Source: Shewanella sp. UCD-KL21
GTDB taxonomy: Bacteria; Pseudomonadota; Gammaproteobacteria; Enterobacterales; Shewanellaceae
NCBI RefSeq assembly: GCF_001957135.1
Contig: NZ_MPHK01000002.1
Coordinates: 80,124 to 144,123 of the forward strand
Direction of reading: 5' to 3'
DNA: 64,000 bases
Shown: piece by piece, positions 18,189-27,617 of the stretch
Layout of the letters: each line of letters begins with the position of its first letter
Numbering within the stretch: the first letter of the stretch is position 1
Position numbers and translations under genes: made by a program
The notes under the pieces: generated by a model
What the model was told of the DNA's origin: nothing
Database searches by the model: none
The model's input: the letters and a program-made list of their open reading frames with translations, nothing else

Positions 18189-20672
18189 CTAGCCTGCTTT
18201 TAGTAACTCACCGCAGGAGCGATTAAGTAACTGTCTGCAGCGCCACATACCTAAGAATGATACTACCGCAGCGCCCGCTGTTGGGGCGATAGCCCACCAC
18301 GGCCAGTGCATGTACACCACAAGTTCAAACACTTGGGTTTTAAGCATGTACAGCGCAAATTCAGCAACTATCACCGCTAAAAGGCCTGCTATAGCACCTA
18401 AGATGGCAAATTCAAGCCCTGTTGCCGAGCGAAGTAACCAGCCTGATGCGCCAAAGGTGCGCAGCACTGCAAGCTCACGCTGGCGAGTTGCCATACCAGC
18501 TTCTGTTTGGGCTATCAGCACTAAGGCACTTGCCAGTAACACCAATGCCAAGACTAAGGTAAGCGACAATGACACTTGGTCAATAATTTGTCTAAGTTGC
18601 TGCACCATAGCGCCAACATCGATAACCGAAATTGTCGGGAACTGCTGAATTAACTGCAATACCACCGCATTTGCAGTGAGCGAACTGCCTGCTTGTTTCA
18701 AGTCTTCATCATTTAAATGAAAGCTCGCCATAGAAGTATACGAAAAGCCTTCCAAGGCTTTAGGCCTAAAGATCATAAAGAAATTAGGCTGCAAGGTTTC
18801 CCACTGCACTTGCCTAAAGCTGGTCACTTTCACGGTGACTGCCCGATTATCCATAGTAAAGGTCATGGTATCGTTTAAGGCTAGGCCTAAGCGCTCTGCA
18901 ACACCTGACTCCACTGACACTTCATCATCGGCTTGATTAAATGTGCCTTCAGTGATGTCGTTGTTAGGCGGCAGGGTGTCACGGTAAGTCAGATTTAACT
19001 CTCTTGAAATACCAACTCGCCCTTCTATGCCAGACTTTTGTTCATCTCGCGAGATCAATTCTTCATCATTAATATGAGTTAAACGTCCACGGATCACTGG
19101 GTAAATATCGGTAGCGATAATTTTGTTAGTGTCTAAGAAGTTATTTAATGGCTTAGCATCTTCTGGGGCGATATTGACCAGAAAATAGTTTGGCGCATTT
19201 TCAGGTAATTGTTTTTGCCATTCATTGAGCAAATCTTGCCTTAACGCCAAAATGGTCAGTAAAAGCACTAACGCGCTGCTAAACCCAACCAGTTGCACTG
19301 CATTTTGTCTTGCTCTGCGGCGCAGGCCCGCTAATGCTAGCTGCAACGGATTAGTGGTTTTCATGCCAACGCTATGACCAAGTCGAATCATCACAAAACC
19401 CAGCACGCTAAGTAGTACGCCAAGTAATAGCACCGCAAGTACTACTGTCATGGTCAGTTCAATGCTGCGTGAATATAAGTAGCCCAGTAACGCCATCGCA
19501 GCTAAACTCAGCAACAAATGCAGCCACATGCCTAGCTGTAAGCCTTCTAATTGACGCTGTAACACCCGTAATGGTGGAATGGCTAACAAACGCATCAATG
19601 GATAGGCAGAAAACATAAATGCACTGATGAGGCCGGTACTGACGCCCAGAAGAATTGGTCGGCTATAAGGCGGAGAATAAGCCGCTATTTCAGCAGGTAA
19701 AAACTGGGTAATACCAATATCCAGTAGCACACCACCAATTAAACCTAACACAATACCTAATACCGTCACCAACAAGAGGTGCAACCCAAACAAGCTGCGA
19801 ATTTGCTTAGCTGACGCGCCAAAGGTTTTTAGCATCGCCACCACATCATAATGACGCTGACAATAACGCTGCGCTGCAATACCAATGGCTGCGCACGCAA
19901 GGGCGATACCTAATAAGCTTGCTAGCAATAAAAAGCGTTCGGCGCGTTTTACTGCAGAGGCAATGGGTGAATCACCACTTTGTACATCAACCCAGCGCTG
20001 GCTGTTATTTAATAGCGGTTTAACTTGGTTTTCAAACTTGGTTAATTGCGCCGCATCGCCAGCAAACTGATAAATATAACTGACTCGACTACCGGGCTGA
20101 ATAATACCTGTTGAATCAACATCATCAAGACGCATTAATAACACAGGTGATGACGCAAAAGGATTAAAGCCTGCATCGGGTAAACGACTAATCTCAGCGC
20201 TTAAATTAAGCTCTACATTACCCAGTTCAAGGGATTTGGGGTAATCGAGTAATCCCCCTAAGCGATTTTCATACCACGCCTCACCTTTAGCGGGCAGTGC
20301 TTGGGTAGCGCCTGATGATAGCTCTATTTCGCCCCGCAGTGGATAACCATCAGCTACTGCTTTTATGGTCACCAGTTGAAATTTATCACCCGAGTAAACC
20401 ATGGAGTTAAACTTCATATTGGTGACATGATTAATCGATAATGACTCTGCTATCGCCAATACCTTGTCATCAATTTTAACCGGTGAATCAATAATGCGAT
20501 CTGCGGCGATAAAATTAGCCGCCTCACCATTAATGGCAACTTGTAATCGCTCACTCACTCGAGCAAGGCCGCTGACCGATAGCACCGCCAAGGTGATCGC
20601 CAATACAATCAGTACCAGCTGGCCTTGCATTAATTCTCTTTTAAACAGACGCCACGCTAATTGTAACTCCAT
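18189..20672 (-). CDS. ybbP: ABC transporter permease, YbbP-like (FtsX domains)
   Basis: An 827-residue inner-membrane protein with the MacB/FtsX layout. It has an N-terminal membrane helix (about residues 15-35), a large periplasmic region, then a helix bundle around residues 240-470, a second periplasmic region, and a last helix bundle at about 690-810. Two FtsX domains carry the conserved MLKTFGAS and VLRTFGAS segments. It pairs with the ATPase gene immediately upstream; the TAATG junction shares one base. In E. coli ybbA-ybbP is divergent from tesA, as here. The transported or released substrate is unknown; a role with lysophospholipid or envelope lipids is only suggested by the tesA neighbour. 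Confidence 0.9.
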   Translation of the reverse strand: MELQLAWRLFKRELMQGQLVLIVLAITLAVLSVSGLARVSERLQVAINGEAANFIAADRIIDSPVKIDDKVLAIAESLSINHVTNMKFNSMVYSGDKFQLVTIKAVADGYPLRGEIELSSGATQALPAKGEAWYENRLGGLLDYPKSLELGNVELNLSAEISRLPDAGFNPFASSPVLLMRLDDVDSTGIIQPGSRVSYIYQFAGDAAQLTKFENQVKPLLNNSQRWVDVQSGDSPIASAVKRAERFLLLASLLGIALACAAIGIAAQRYCQRHYDVVAMLKTFGASAKQIRSLFGLHLLLVTVLGIVLGLIGGVLLDIGITQFLPAEIAAYSPPYSRPILLGVSTGLISAFMFSAYPLMRLLAIPPLRVLQRQLEGLQLGMWLHLLLSLAAMALLGYLYSRSIELTMTVVLAVLLLGVLLSVLGFVMIRLGHSVGMKTTNPLQLALAGLRRRARQNAVQLVGFSSALVLLLTILALRQDLLNEWQKQLPENAPNYFLVNIAPEDAKPLNNFLDTNKIIATDIYPVIRGRLTHINDEELISRDEQKSGIEGRVGISRELNLTYRDTLPPNNDITEGTFNQADDEVSVESGVAERLGLALNDTMTFTMDNRAVTVKVTSFRQVQWETLQPNFFMIFRPKALEGFSYTSMASFHLNDEDLKQAGSSLTANAVVLQLIQQFPTISVIDVGAMVQQLRQIIDQVSLSLTLVLALVLLASALVLIAQTEAGMATRQRELAVLRTFGASGWLLRSATGLEFAILGAIAGLLAVIVAEFALYMLKTQVFELVVYMHWPWWAIAPTAGAAVVSFLGMWRCRQLLNRSCGELLKAG

Positions 20673-21421
20673 TAGCTGGCCTCCTCGGTGACGTTTACAA
20701 GCGTCGAGTTAGTGTTGGCAGCCGTTATAGCAGGTTCAGACAAGTGACCATTTTCCATCACCAGTTGTCGTTTGCAGCGTTTAGCCAGTTCAAGATCGTG
20801 GGTCACTAACACCAGCGTAGTATCACTTTCTTGGTTTAGTGCAAATAACATATTAGCAATTTTATCGCCGTTTACACTGTCTAAATTACCGGTAGGTTCA
20901 TCAGCAAATAACACTTTAGGCTCGCAAATAAAGGCTCTGGCAATAGCCACACGTTGTTGCTCGCCACCCGATAATTGCTTAGGAAGATGGGTCAAACGAT
21001 GGGAAAGCCCCACTCTGTCCAGCATGCTTTGGGCTTTTTCTTTGGCATTACTTACACCAGCAAGTTCCGCTGGCAACATGACATTTTCAAGTGCGGTAAG
21101 GGTATCGACCAGCATAAAAGATTGGAAAATAAAACTGACTTTTTGTTTTCTCAAGGCGGCTTTTTGTTCTTCATTCAGGCCCGATAATTCTTGGCCATCA
21201 AGATAGATCTCACCCGATGTTGGCGTATCAAGCGCAGCCAGTAAACCCAGTAAGGTTGACTTGCCAGATCCAGAAGGCCCAAGAATAGCAATACTGTCTC
21301 CCTGCTTGACATCCATATTAATGCCGTTGAGGATAGTGAGCTCTCCCTCTTGGGTCACCACTGTTTTATTGAGGTTAGTTACATTAATGGCACTGGAATT
21401 ATTTGCAAAATTAGTAGACAT
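20672..21421 (-). CDS. ybbA: ABC transporter ATP-binding protein, YbbA-like
   Basis: A 249-residue ATPase of the LolD/MacB class. Walker A is GPSGSGKST near residue 48, the signature LSGGEQQR near 150 and Walker B VLFADEPTGNLDS near 170. I chose the ATG at 21421 (MSTNFANNSS) because AAGGA sits five bases upstream of it. A longer frame reaches 21514, but it would overlap the tesA signal-peptide region on the other strand and lacks such a site. It is coupled to ybbP by a one-base overlap. Confidence 0.92.
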   Translation of the reverse strand: MSTNFANNSSAINVTNLNKTVVTQEGELTILNGINMDVKQGDSIAILGPSGSGKSTLLGLLAALDTPTSGEIYLDGQELSGLNEEQKAALRKQKVSFIFQSFMLVDTLTALENVMLPAELAGVSNAKEKAQSMLDRVGLSHRLTHLPKQLSGGEQQRVAIARAFICEPKVLFADEPTGNLDSVNGDKIANMLFALNQESDTTLVLVTHDLELAKRCKRQLVMENGHLSEPAITAANTNSTLVNVTEEAS

Positions 21422-22085
21422 ACGATCCTTCTTATTATTACCGGCGAAACGCCTGCTTAATGCAGCTTTCATCTTAGTTGTGGTATCTGCAGTGTCGTTT
21501 TCAACACTGGTCACATCCGCGTTGTTAACCTCGACACCTAGCTATGCTGCCACGGTTTTAATCCTTGGCGATAGTCTAAGTGCAGGTTATGGCATGTCGG
21601 AAGAGCAAGGTTGGGTACAATTGTTACGTAATGACCTGCCCGAATACCAGATTATTAATGGCTCTGTCAGCGGTGAAACCACAGCTGGCGGTTTGCGTAG
21701 ACTACCGAATCTACTGGCTTCAAGCCCTGTTAACCTCGTGGTCATAGAGCTTGGTGGGAATGATGGTCTACGTGGGTTCCCCCCAAAACAGCTGAAATCA
21801 AATCTTACAAAAATGATTGAGTTATCTCAACAAAGTGGCGCCGATGTGTTACTTACTGAAATCATGGTGCCGCCTAATTATGGTCCTCGATATACTAAAA
21901 TGTTCAATGATGTATATCATCAATTGGCCAGTGATTATGATATTGAACTGGTACCATTTTTTATGCAGGAAATCGCTCCTAACCCTGACTTAATGCAACG
22001 AGATGGCATTCACCCTAATGAGGATGCCCAGCCTAAAATTACGCAATGGATGAGTCCATGGATCATCGATGCAGTAAAAAAGTAA
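21387..22085 (+). CDS. tesA: Acyl-CoA thioesterase I / lysophospholipase L1 (TesA)
   Basis: An SGNH-fold periplasmic esterase. The four blocks are clear: GDSLSAGYGM, SGETTAGG, ELGGNDGLRG and DGIHPNEDAQ. A hydrophobic leader with AKR before it and SYA-A at the cleavage site shows export. The start is uncertain. The ATG at 21387 (MALELFAK) has GAGGTT ten bases upstream and gives a long leader. A GTG at 21480 would give a short one. Either start leaves the 5' end within or next to the oppositely transcribed ybbA. TesA hydrolyses acyl-CoA, lysophospholipid and ester substrates. Confidence 0.88.
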   Translation: MALELFAKLVDIRSFLLLPAKRLLNAAFILVVVSAVSFSTLVTSALLTSTPSYAATVLILGDSLSAGYGMSEEQGWVQLLRNDLPEYQIINGSVSGETTAGGLRRLPNLLASSPVNLVVIELGGNDGLRGFPPKQLKSNLTKMIELSQQSGADVLLTEIMVPPNYGPRYTKMFNDVYHQLASDYDIELVPFFMQEIAPNPDLMQRDGIHPNEDAQPKITQWMSPWIIDAVKK

Positions 22086-22267
22086 CAGAGGTTAAAACAT
22101 TTAGTCAAAAATGAGAACAAAAGCCTAAAATAGTAATTTTATTTTAAGGTTTAGGATTTAGAATGATACACAAATAACTTTGTTCAAACGTTCTAAAATA
22201 CTAATTCTTAATGACAGTTTTTGAGCAATAAGGTTTGGTATTTTCTTTATGACTACAAGGAAATCTC

Positions 22268-23335
22268 ATGGCTATCAGTCGGCAAAAGAAAGTTTACTTA
22301 CCTACTACGACCAGAAAAAATCAATATATTACCGTTGGTTTCCCACTTACTGATGAATTTATCGCCCATTATGAAAGTTTAGAAAACTGCTACCAAGAGT
22401 TTTCTAAGCTGGTTTTTCAAACCGCGGATAAATTTGAACTTTATAATGTCCATGTTGTTGCGACAGATAAACTCCCTGTTGTGCGTTTTCATAATGAGGT
22501 TTACTGTTTTTCAACCCAAGAACAGCTTCGTTTTTTCTATAACCCGGTGCATCATGAAGCAAACCGTTTACACATGATCCCTGATTATCGCGCTAAAAAA
22601 CTTAAAGTGGTCTTTTTAGCAACTGGTGATGAAATACGTAGCAAAGCAGCAAACTTTCATGCCCGTATTCGAGAGTTTACTGAAGCATTAATGCCACAGT
22701 TACCCACTCAGGAGCTGGCAACTAAAATACGCGATCACCAGCATATTTCTTATGACCTATTTGCCAAAAATAAAGGTCATAAAGAAACCTACGGTTATAA
22801 ACTAAGAGCACTAAATAGCCGCTACCAGCATCGTGACTGCCCATTACCAGAAGATGTCAGTGCGCTTTCTTACGTTCAGATCACTATGCCTGTTGGTCGC
22901 CGAATTAAAAATCAGCTACTTGCAGAAAACCGCAATGATTTTAGCGACAGCTACCAAAAGGTTTGCGAAAACTTTGTAGAGGCAGCCCGCTCAAAACAAC
23001 TGAATAAATTAGCCGTGGTTGCTAATGGTAAAGTGCCTTTAGTACGTAATAGTAAGTTTGAAGATTTACAAAGTACCGCTGAATTTCAAATGATTGGTTT
23101 TGACCCTAGTGCCACAGATGCTGAGCCTATCTGTCATTGGGATGGTAATGTCATTACTGAAGCAATACGCTTTGTTATTGTGGCGGGTGATAGCGATATT
23201 GCTGATGGTGGTTATGGCCGCTTTATGAACCAAGTTGAAGATGCGATGCGTAAATTTATCAGTGACATCGACTTTGATAAAGAGCACATCGATTTAACTG
23301 TAGGCTTCCATCAACACCTTAGCTATAAGGCATAA
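22268..23335 (+). CDS. Conserved protein of unknown function (DUF3083-like)
   Basis: A 355-residue soluble protein with no signal peptide or membrane helix. It appears to be made of two related halves. Each has a segment with Val-rich strands followed by PxVR (KLPVVRFHNEVYCF near 73, and KVPLVRNSKFEDL near 258). The first half also holds the basic stretch KKLKVVFLATGDEIRSKAA. It resembles proteins I recall from Shewanella annotated as DUF3083, but I cannot confirm the family. It has its own ATG with AAGGAAAT upstream and a terminator right after it, so it is a single-gene unit. Confidence 0.7.
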   Translation: MAISRQKKVYLPTTTRKNQYITVGFPLTDEFIAHYESLENCYQEFSKLVFQTADKFELYNVHVVATDKLPVVRFHNEVYCFSTQEQLRFFYNPVHHEANRLHMIPDYRAKKLKVVFLATGDEIRSKAANFHARIREFTEALMPQLPTQELATKIRDHQHISYDLFAKNKGHKETYGYKLRALNSRYQHRDCPLPEDVSALSYVQITMPVGRRIKNQLLAENRNDFSDSYQKVCENFVEAARSKQLNKLAVVANGKVPLVRNSKFEDLQSTAEFQMIGFDPSATDAEPICHWDGNVITEAIRFVIVAGDSDIADGGYGRFMNQVEDAMRKFISDIDFDKEHIDLTVGFHQHLSYKA

Positions 23336-23354
23336 CTAACTCTATTCTCCTCAT

Positions 23355-23380
23355 AAACGGCAGCCTAGCTGCCGTTTTTT
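23355..23380 (+). terminator. Terminator after the DUF3083-like gene
   Basis: A 10-bp stem AAACGGCAGC with a CTA loop, followed by a T-run. It starts 20 bases past the stop codon. Confidence 0.9.
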
Positions 23381-23574
23381 TATTGCTCGTTTTTTATCAT
23401 CCTTCCTTGTGCAAGATACATCAAAAAAACTTGTTAAATAAATGTGGCCAGATTTCACATTGATTAACAAGTGTCCTCCAAGGCATGTTGAACAACATAC
23501 GAATAAATCGTATCCACTCCTTTGGGGCGTATAACGCTGGAGTAGGACATAAATAATAAAAAGCAGGAGATGCT

Positions 23575-26223
23575 ATGTTCAACAAGACAAAGCCTTGGCT
23601 GGTACCTACACTTGTAGCAACAGCTGTCACAATCAGTTTAGCGGGCTGCGGCTCAGATGATAACGATTCACAGATCACCGAAACCCCACCCGTTGTTCAA
23701 CCACCAGCAGAAACCGGTCCCACCTTCCCTGAAGGTGCCATCATGGTCGAAGCGGGTGATAACCTCACTATCAGTATTCAAGAAGCATTAATCAACGCCC
23801 AAAGTAATGACGTTATCGTATTACCCAAAGGTAACTTCAAAATAGAATCAACCTTACTGTTTGATGGTGATGTAGACGGCGATGGTAGTTTTGCCAAAAA
23901 TATTACCATTATGGGTTACGGCCAAGATGAAACCGTACTGGATTTTTCAGAGGCAAACTCGGGTGATGGTATTTTTGTTCAAAATGCCATGAACATTATT
24001 ATTCAAGACTTATCCGTTAACGAAGCCAAAAATAACGGTATTAAACTCAAAAATACCAATGGCATTATTTTAAGAAGGTTGGCAACCATTTGGGAAGGCG
24101 AACTTGATGAAGGCAACGGTGCTTATGGTTTGTATCCTGTAGAGTGTGAAAACATTCTTATTGAAGATACCTATGTTCGCGGTAGTGCCGATGCCGGTAT
24201 TTACGTGGGTCAGTCTCAATATATTGTAGTGCGCCGCAATATCGCTAAAGAAAACGTCGCCGGCATTGAAATTGAAAACTCTAAATATGCCGACGTTTAC
24301 GATAACGAAGCCATGGGTAATACCGGCGGTATTTTAGTCTTCGATTTACCGATTAATAACCATAGATATGGTTCAAGCGTACGTATTTTTAATAACAAGG
24401 TTTACGATAATAATACCTTGAACTTTGCTAACGCATCATCAAACCCAGCAGGGGTACATATTGTGCCACCCGGAACTGGGGTGATTGTGTTATCCACTGA
24501 CGATGTAGAAATTTTTAATAATGAAATTACAAACCACGACACCGTAGGCTTAACTATTTCGAGCTTCTTTATTGCTGAGCCCGATATCAGTACTTTTGTG
24601 GGTAATTATGGTCAACCAGGCCAAGCTATTGATGATGGCTGGCGTCCAACACCGCGTAATATCTCCATTCATGACAACGTGATCAGCGATTATGGCACTA
24701 AGCCAAAAGGCTATTTAATTAAAGATATCATCACCGCTTATGTATTAACCCACGGCGCATTACCGGGGATTTTATATGATGGTTTAGGTGAGATGTTCTC
24801 TAACAACGGCACCGCGGCCTATTTAGGTTTACAGGAGTTACCTTTTGCAGCCGATGGCAGTGATAACGTGTGTGCGCAAAATAATGGTGAGGTAAGTATT
24901 GGCCGTTTATATGCCAATAATAATACTGATGCCAGTATTGCAGATGTGCTATATGAAAAAACGCAAATGGACTTAATGAACTGCGCCCAAGTGAGCCTAC
25001 CTGTTCATACCGTTACCTTTGGTGATGAGATATTTGGCTGTGGTGTTGATGATGATACCGCAGGTTGTGATGGCGGCACTTTAATCGGTGGCGGTGGCTC
25101 TATTGGTGAAGGTGAAGGCGGCCTTGAAGGCGATGGTGATTTAGCCTTATGTGAAGCCAGTGGTGATAATGTCAGCTGGGATGCACTACTAAAAGCTAAC
25201 TGCCCTAACCTGTCTGATTATAATCTATTTGCAGATATGGCTAATCCAACCGATGGGCCAAACTCGGGTGGCTTACCTTATGATCTTAATACGCCATTAT
25301 TTACCGATCATGCCAGTAAATATCGCTTTGTGTATTTACCTGATGGCACTATCGCCGACTACAGCGAAAATGAATCATTCGACTTCCCTGTGGGAACCGT
25401 GATCAGTAAAACCTTCTCTTTGCCAACAAACACCAATAATCGTGGATTTGCAAACGAGGATTTAATTGAAACACGATTACTGATCCATCGTGACACGGGC
25501 TGGACAGCGCTGCCTTATGTTTGGAAAGCCGATAAATCTGATGCTGTTATTGCTAAAGCGGGTGCGATTCAAGGTAAAACTGTCATTCACAAAGGCACTG
25601 AACTGGCATTTGATTACGTTGTACCGAGCATGAATCAATGTAAGCAATGTCATCAATTTAAAGCCGATGAAGACAGTAACGCAGTATTTATGCCTATTGG
25701 GCCTAAAGCTCGCCACCTTAATAAGAATTATGAATATTCTGATGGCGCAATGAATCAACTGGCGAAATGGCAAGCAGAAGGCATTTTACAAGGCGTGCCT
25801 GAATTAGACACTGTCCCTATGATGCCAAAATTCCAAGATGGCGATGAAGCAAATATTGATTCTATGTCGGATACTGAGCTTATGGCCGCAGCTAAGGGTT
25901 ACTTAGATATTAACTGCGCCCATTGTCATCGACCTGAAGGTAATGCCTCTAACACTGGCTTAAAGCTTGAGTACTGGCGCAGTTATGATGAAGATGCTGG
26001 ATTTTCTCATGGTACTTGTAAGTCACCTGTTGCCTATGGCGGCGGCAGTTTAGGTTTTGATGTGGTACCGGGTAATCCTGAAGAGTCAATCTTACATTTC
26101 CGTATGGAAACCAATGAACCTGGCGATCGTATGCCTGAAATTGGCCGTAGCTTATCTCACGATGAAGGTGTTGCACTCATCAATGAGTGGATTAAGCGTT
26201 TACCTGCTGCATCATGCTCTTAA
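23575..26223 (+). CDS. Lipoprotein: parallel beta-helix domain fused to a dihaem-type cytochrome domain
   Basis: An 882-residue predicted lipoprotein; the lipobox SLAGC places the cysteine at residue 25. Residues about 45-480 are a right-handed beta-helix with repeated short strands (NIIIQDLSVNEAKNNGIKL, then ILIEDTYVRGSADAGIYVG and so on). A Gly/Glu-rich linker follows at about 499-522. The C-terminal domain (about 524-882) has two CxxCH sites, at C689 and C781, and a late MPEIGR that may supply an axial Met. The two halves resemble the families I know as TIGR03805 and TIGR03806, usually separate neighbouring genes. No enzyme activity is known. The next gene is a paralogue of the C-terminal half. 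Confidence 0.82.
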   Translation: MFNKTKPWLVPTLVATAVTISLAGCGSDDNDSQITETPPVVQPPAETGPTFPEGAIMVEAGDNLTISIQEALINAQSNDVIVLPKGNFKIESTLLFDGDVDGDGSFAKNITIMGYGQDETVLDFSEANSGDGIFVQNAMNIIIQDLSVNEAKNNGIKLKNTNGIILRRLATIWEGELDEGNGAYGLYPVECENILIEDTYVRGSADAGIYVGQSQYIVVRRNIAKENVAGIEIENSKYADVYDNEAMGNTGGILVFDLPINNHRYGSSVRIFNNKVYDNNTLNFANASSNPAGVHIVPPGTGVIVLSTDDVEIFNNEITNHDTVGLTISSFFIAEPDISTFVGNYGQPGQAIDDGWRPTPRNISIHDNVISDYGTKPKGYLIKDIITAYVLTHGALPGILYDGLGEMFSNNGTAAYLGLQELPFAADGSDNVCAQNNGEVSIGRLYANNNTDASIADVLYEKTQMDLMNCAQVSLPVHTVTFGDEIFGCGVDDDTAGCDGGTLIGGGGSIGEGEGGLEGDGDLALCEASGDNVSWDALLKANCPNLSDYNLFADMANPTDGPNSGGLPYDLNTPLFTDHASKYRFVYLPDGTIADYSENESFDFPVGTVISKTFSLPTNTNNRGFANEDLIETRLLIHRDTGWTALPYVWKADKSDAVIAKAGAIQGKTVIHKGTELAFDYVVPSMNQCKQCHQFKADEDSNAVFMPIGPKARHLNKNYEYSDGAMNQLAKWQAEGILQGVPELDTVPMMPKFQDGDEANIDSMSDTELMAAAKGYLDINCAHCHRPEGNASNTGLKLEYWRSYDEDAGFSHGTCKSPVAYGGGSLGFDVVPGNPEESILHFRMETNEPGDRMPEIGRSLSHDEGVALINEWIKRLPAASCS

Positions 26224-26271
26224 GTAAGCTTTAACCCATGTGATGTGAATATGGGTTATATCAAACCAAAT

Positions 26272-26297
26272 AAGCCGGGGAGACTCGGCTTTTTTCA
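26272..26297 (+). terminator. Terminator after the beta-helix/dihaem gene
   Basis: A short stem AAGCCGGG / CTCGGCTT with one G-T pair and a GAGA loop, followed by six T. It separates the fusion gene from its paralogue. Confidence 0.75.
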
Positions 26298-26342
26298 TCC
26301 GACATGCTGCTCATATATTCAATTCATTCAAGGATGTCATCA

Positions 26343-27548
26343 ATGTTTGTTTTAAAAGCTCATCAAATTCTTGTTATTAGTTTATGTTTGTCGCTAGTTG
26401 CCTGCGGCGGCTCTGACTCAAAAGAGAATAATACTAACGCTGACAATATCCTAGATACACCTACGTCTCCACTACCTGAAGATCCCGAAAGTGCGCCAGA
26501 TGACCTATGTTTACAAAGCAATAGCGAAGTAAATTGGCCGGCATTAATGAGCGTAGATTGTGACAACTTAGCCGATTATAGTTTGTTTATCGACCCAAGC
26601 ATCCCAACTAAATCACCACGAGTCCCAGGTATACTTTACCAACTGTCTACTGAGTTATTTTCCAATTATGCCAGTAAATATCGGTTTGTTTTTTTACCTG
26701 ACAATCAAGCAATCAGCTTTAAAGCCCAAAGCCAATTCGAATTACCCGTTGGTAGTGTGTTAGTTAAGAGCTTTGCTCTACCTTTTGATAGCCAACATAG
26801 TGGCGCAGATAATGAGAAGTTAATCGAAACACGGCTGTTAATCCATCGAGAAACGGGCTGGACAGCATTGGCCTACCAATGGAGCGAAGGCCAAGCCAAA
26901 CTTGTTATCGCTGGCGCAAATGTGGCCCACACCATGAACAATCAGGGCGAATCGATTAGTTTTGATTACCACATTCCCAGTAAAGCAGAATGTAAAATTT
27001 GCCATCAAGTTAATGAGCAAGGAAGCAGCAAAATAAAGCCTATTGGACTTAAAGCCCATTTATTAAACCGCCAAATAACAAACAGTAACAACACTGCCAT
27101 TAATCAACTGACTCAGTGGTCACAACAAGGCCAGTTAATCAACTTACCCGCGCTTAACAGCGTTGCACAATCTTTTGCCATTAATGATGACACTGCAGAT
27201 TTAACCAGCCGCGCTAAAGGCTATCTCGATGTGAATTGCGCCCATTGTCATAGCGCAGAGGGCTTTGCTAGCATTTCTGGTCTCAGGCTCAACTATCATG
27301 TTGATCATACTTCCTTTGAGTATGGCGTTTGTAAGCAGCCACCTGGTTGGGATGGCGGCCCTAATGGGCTTGCTTATGACATTGTTCCTGGTAATGGTGA
27401 ACGCTCAATTGTGCATTATCGACAAACGCTGTTAAGCCCTAAAGACAGAATGCCGCCCATTGGCAGAGAAATGACCCACATTGAAGGTGTTGATTTAATT
27501 AAACGCTGGATTGATGACATGGCTATCACCATTGGCACTTGCAGTTAA
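26343..27548 (+). CDS. Dihaem-type lipoprotein, paralogue of the preceding C-terminal domain
   Basis: A 401-residue predicted lipoprotein. I chose the ATG at 26343 (MFVLKAHQ) because AAGGA lies eight bases before it; upstream ATGs lack a site. The lipobox SLVAC gives a lipidated Cys21. CxxCH sites are at C217 (CKICH) and C299 (CAHCH), with a later MPPIGR. Long stretches match the end of the preceding protein, for example ASKYRFVFLPD and LIETRLLIHRETGWTAL. It therefore arose by duplication, or the fusion arose from it. It lacks the beta-helix. Function is unknown; electron transfer or oxidation at the cell surface is a guess. Confidence 0.82.
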   Translation: MFVLKAHQILVISLCLSLVACGGSDSKENNTNADNILDTPTSPLPEDPESAPDDLCLQSNSEVNWPALMSVDCDNLADYSLFIDPSIPTKSPRVPGILYQLSTELFSNYASKYRFVFLPDNQAISFKAQSQFELPVGSVLVKSFALPFDSQHSGADNEKLIETRLLIHRETGWTALAYQWSEGQAKLVIAGANVAHTMNNQGESISFDYHIPSKAECKICHQVNEQGSSKIKPIGLKAHLLNRQITNSNNTAINQLTQWSQQGQLINLPALNSVAQSFAINDDTADLTSRAKGYLDVNCAHCHSAEGFASISGLRLNYHVDHTSFEYGVCKQPPGWDGGPNGLAYDIVPGNGERSIVHYRQTLLSPKDRMPPIGREMTHIEGVDLIKRWIDDMAITIGTCS

Positions 27549-27617
27549 ATAAGCTGCAGTAGAGTGCACCGTTAAATAATGAATGATTAAGCTATGAAAT
27601 AGGAAAACTGAGGACTG

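Noticed and set aside
21261..21386. Upstream start of tesA at 21261
   Set aside because: The extra residues are antisense to ybbA coding sequence and do not look like a leader peptide.
20672..21514. Longer ybbA start at 21514
   Set aside because: The added 31 residues have no RBS and overlap the tesA leader, while the ATG at 21421 has AAGGA at ideal spacing.
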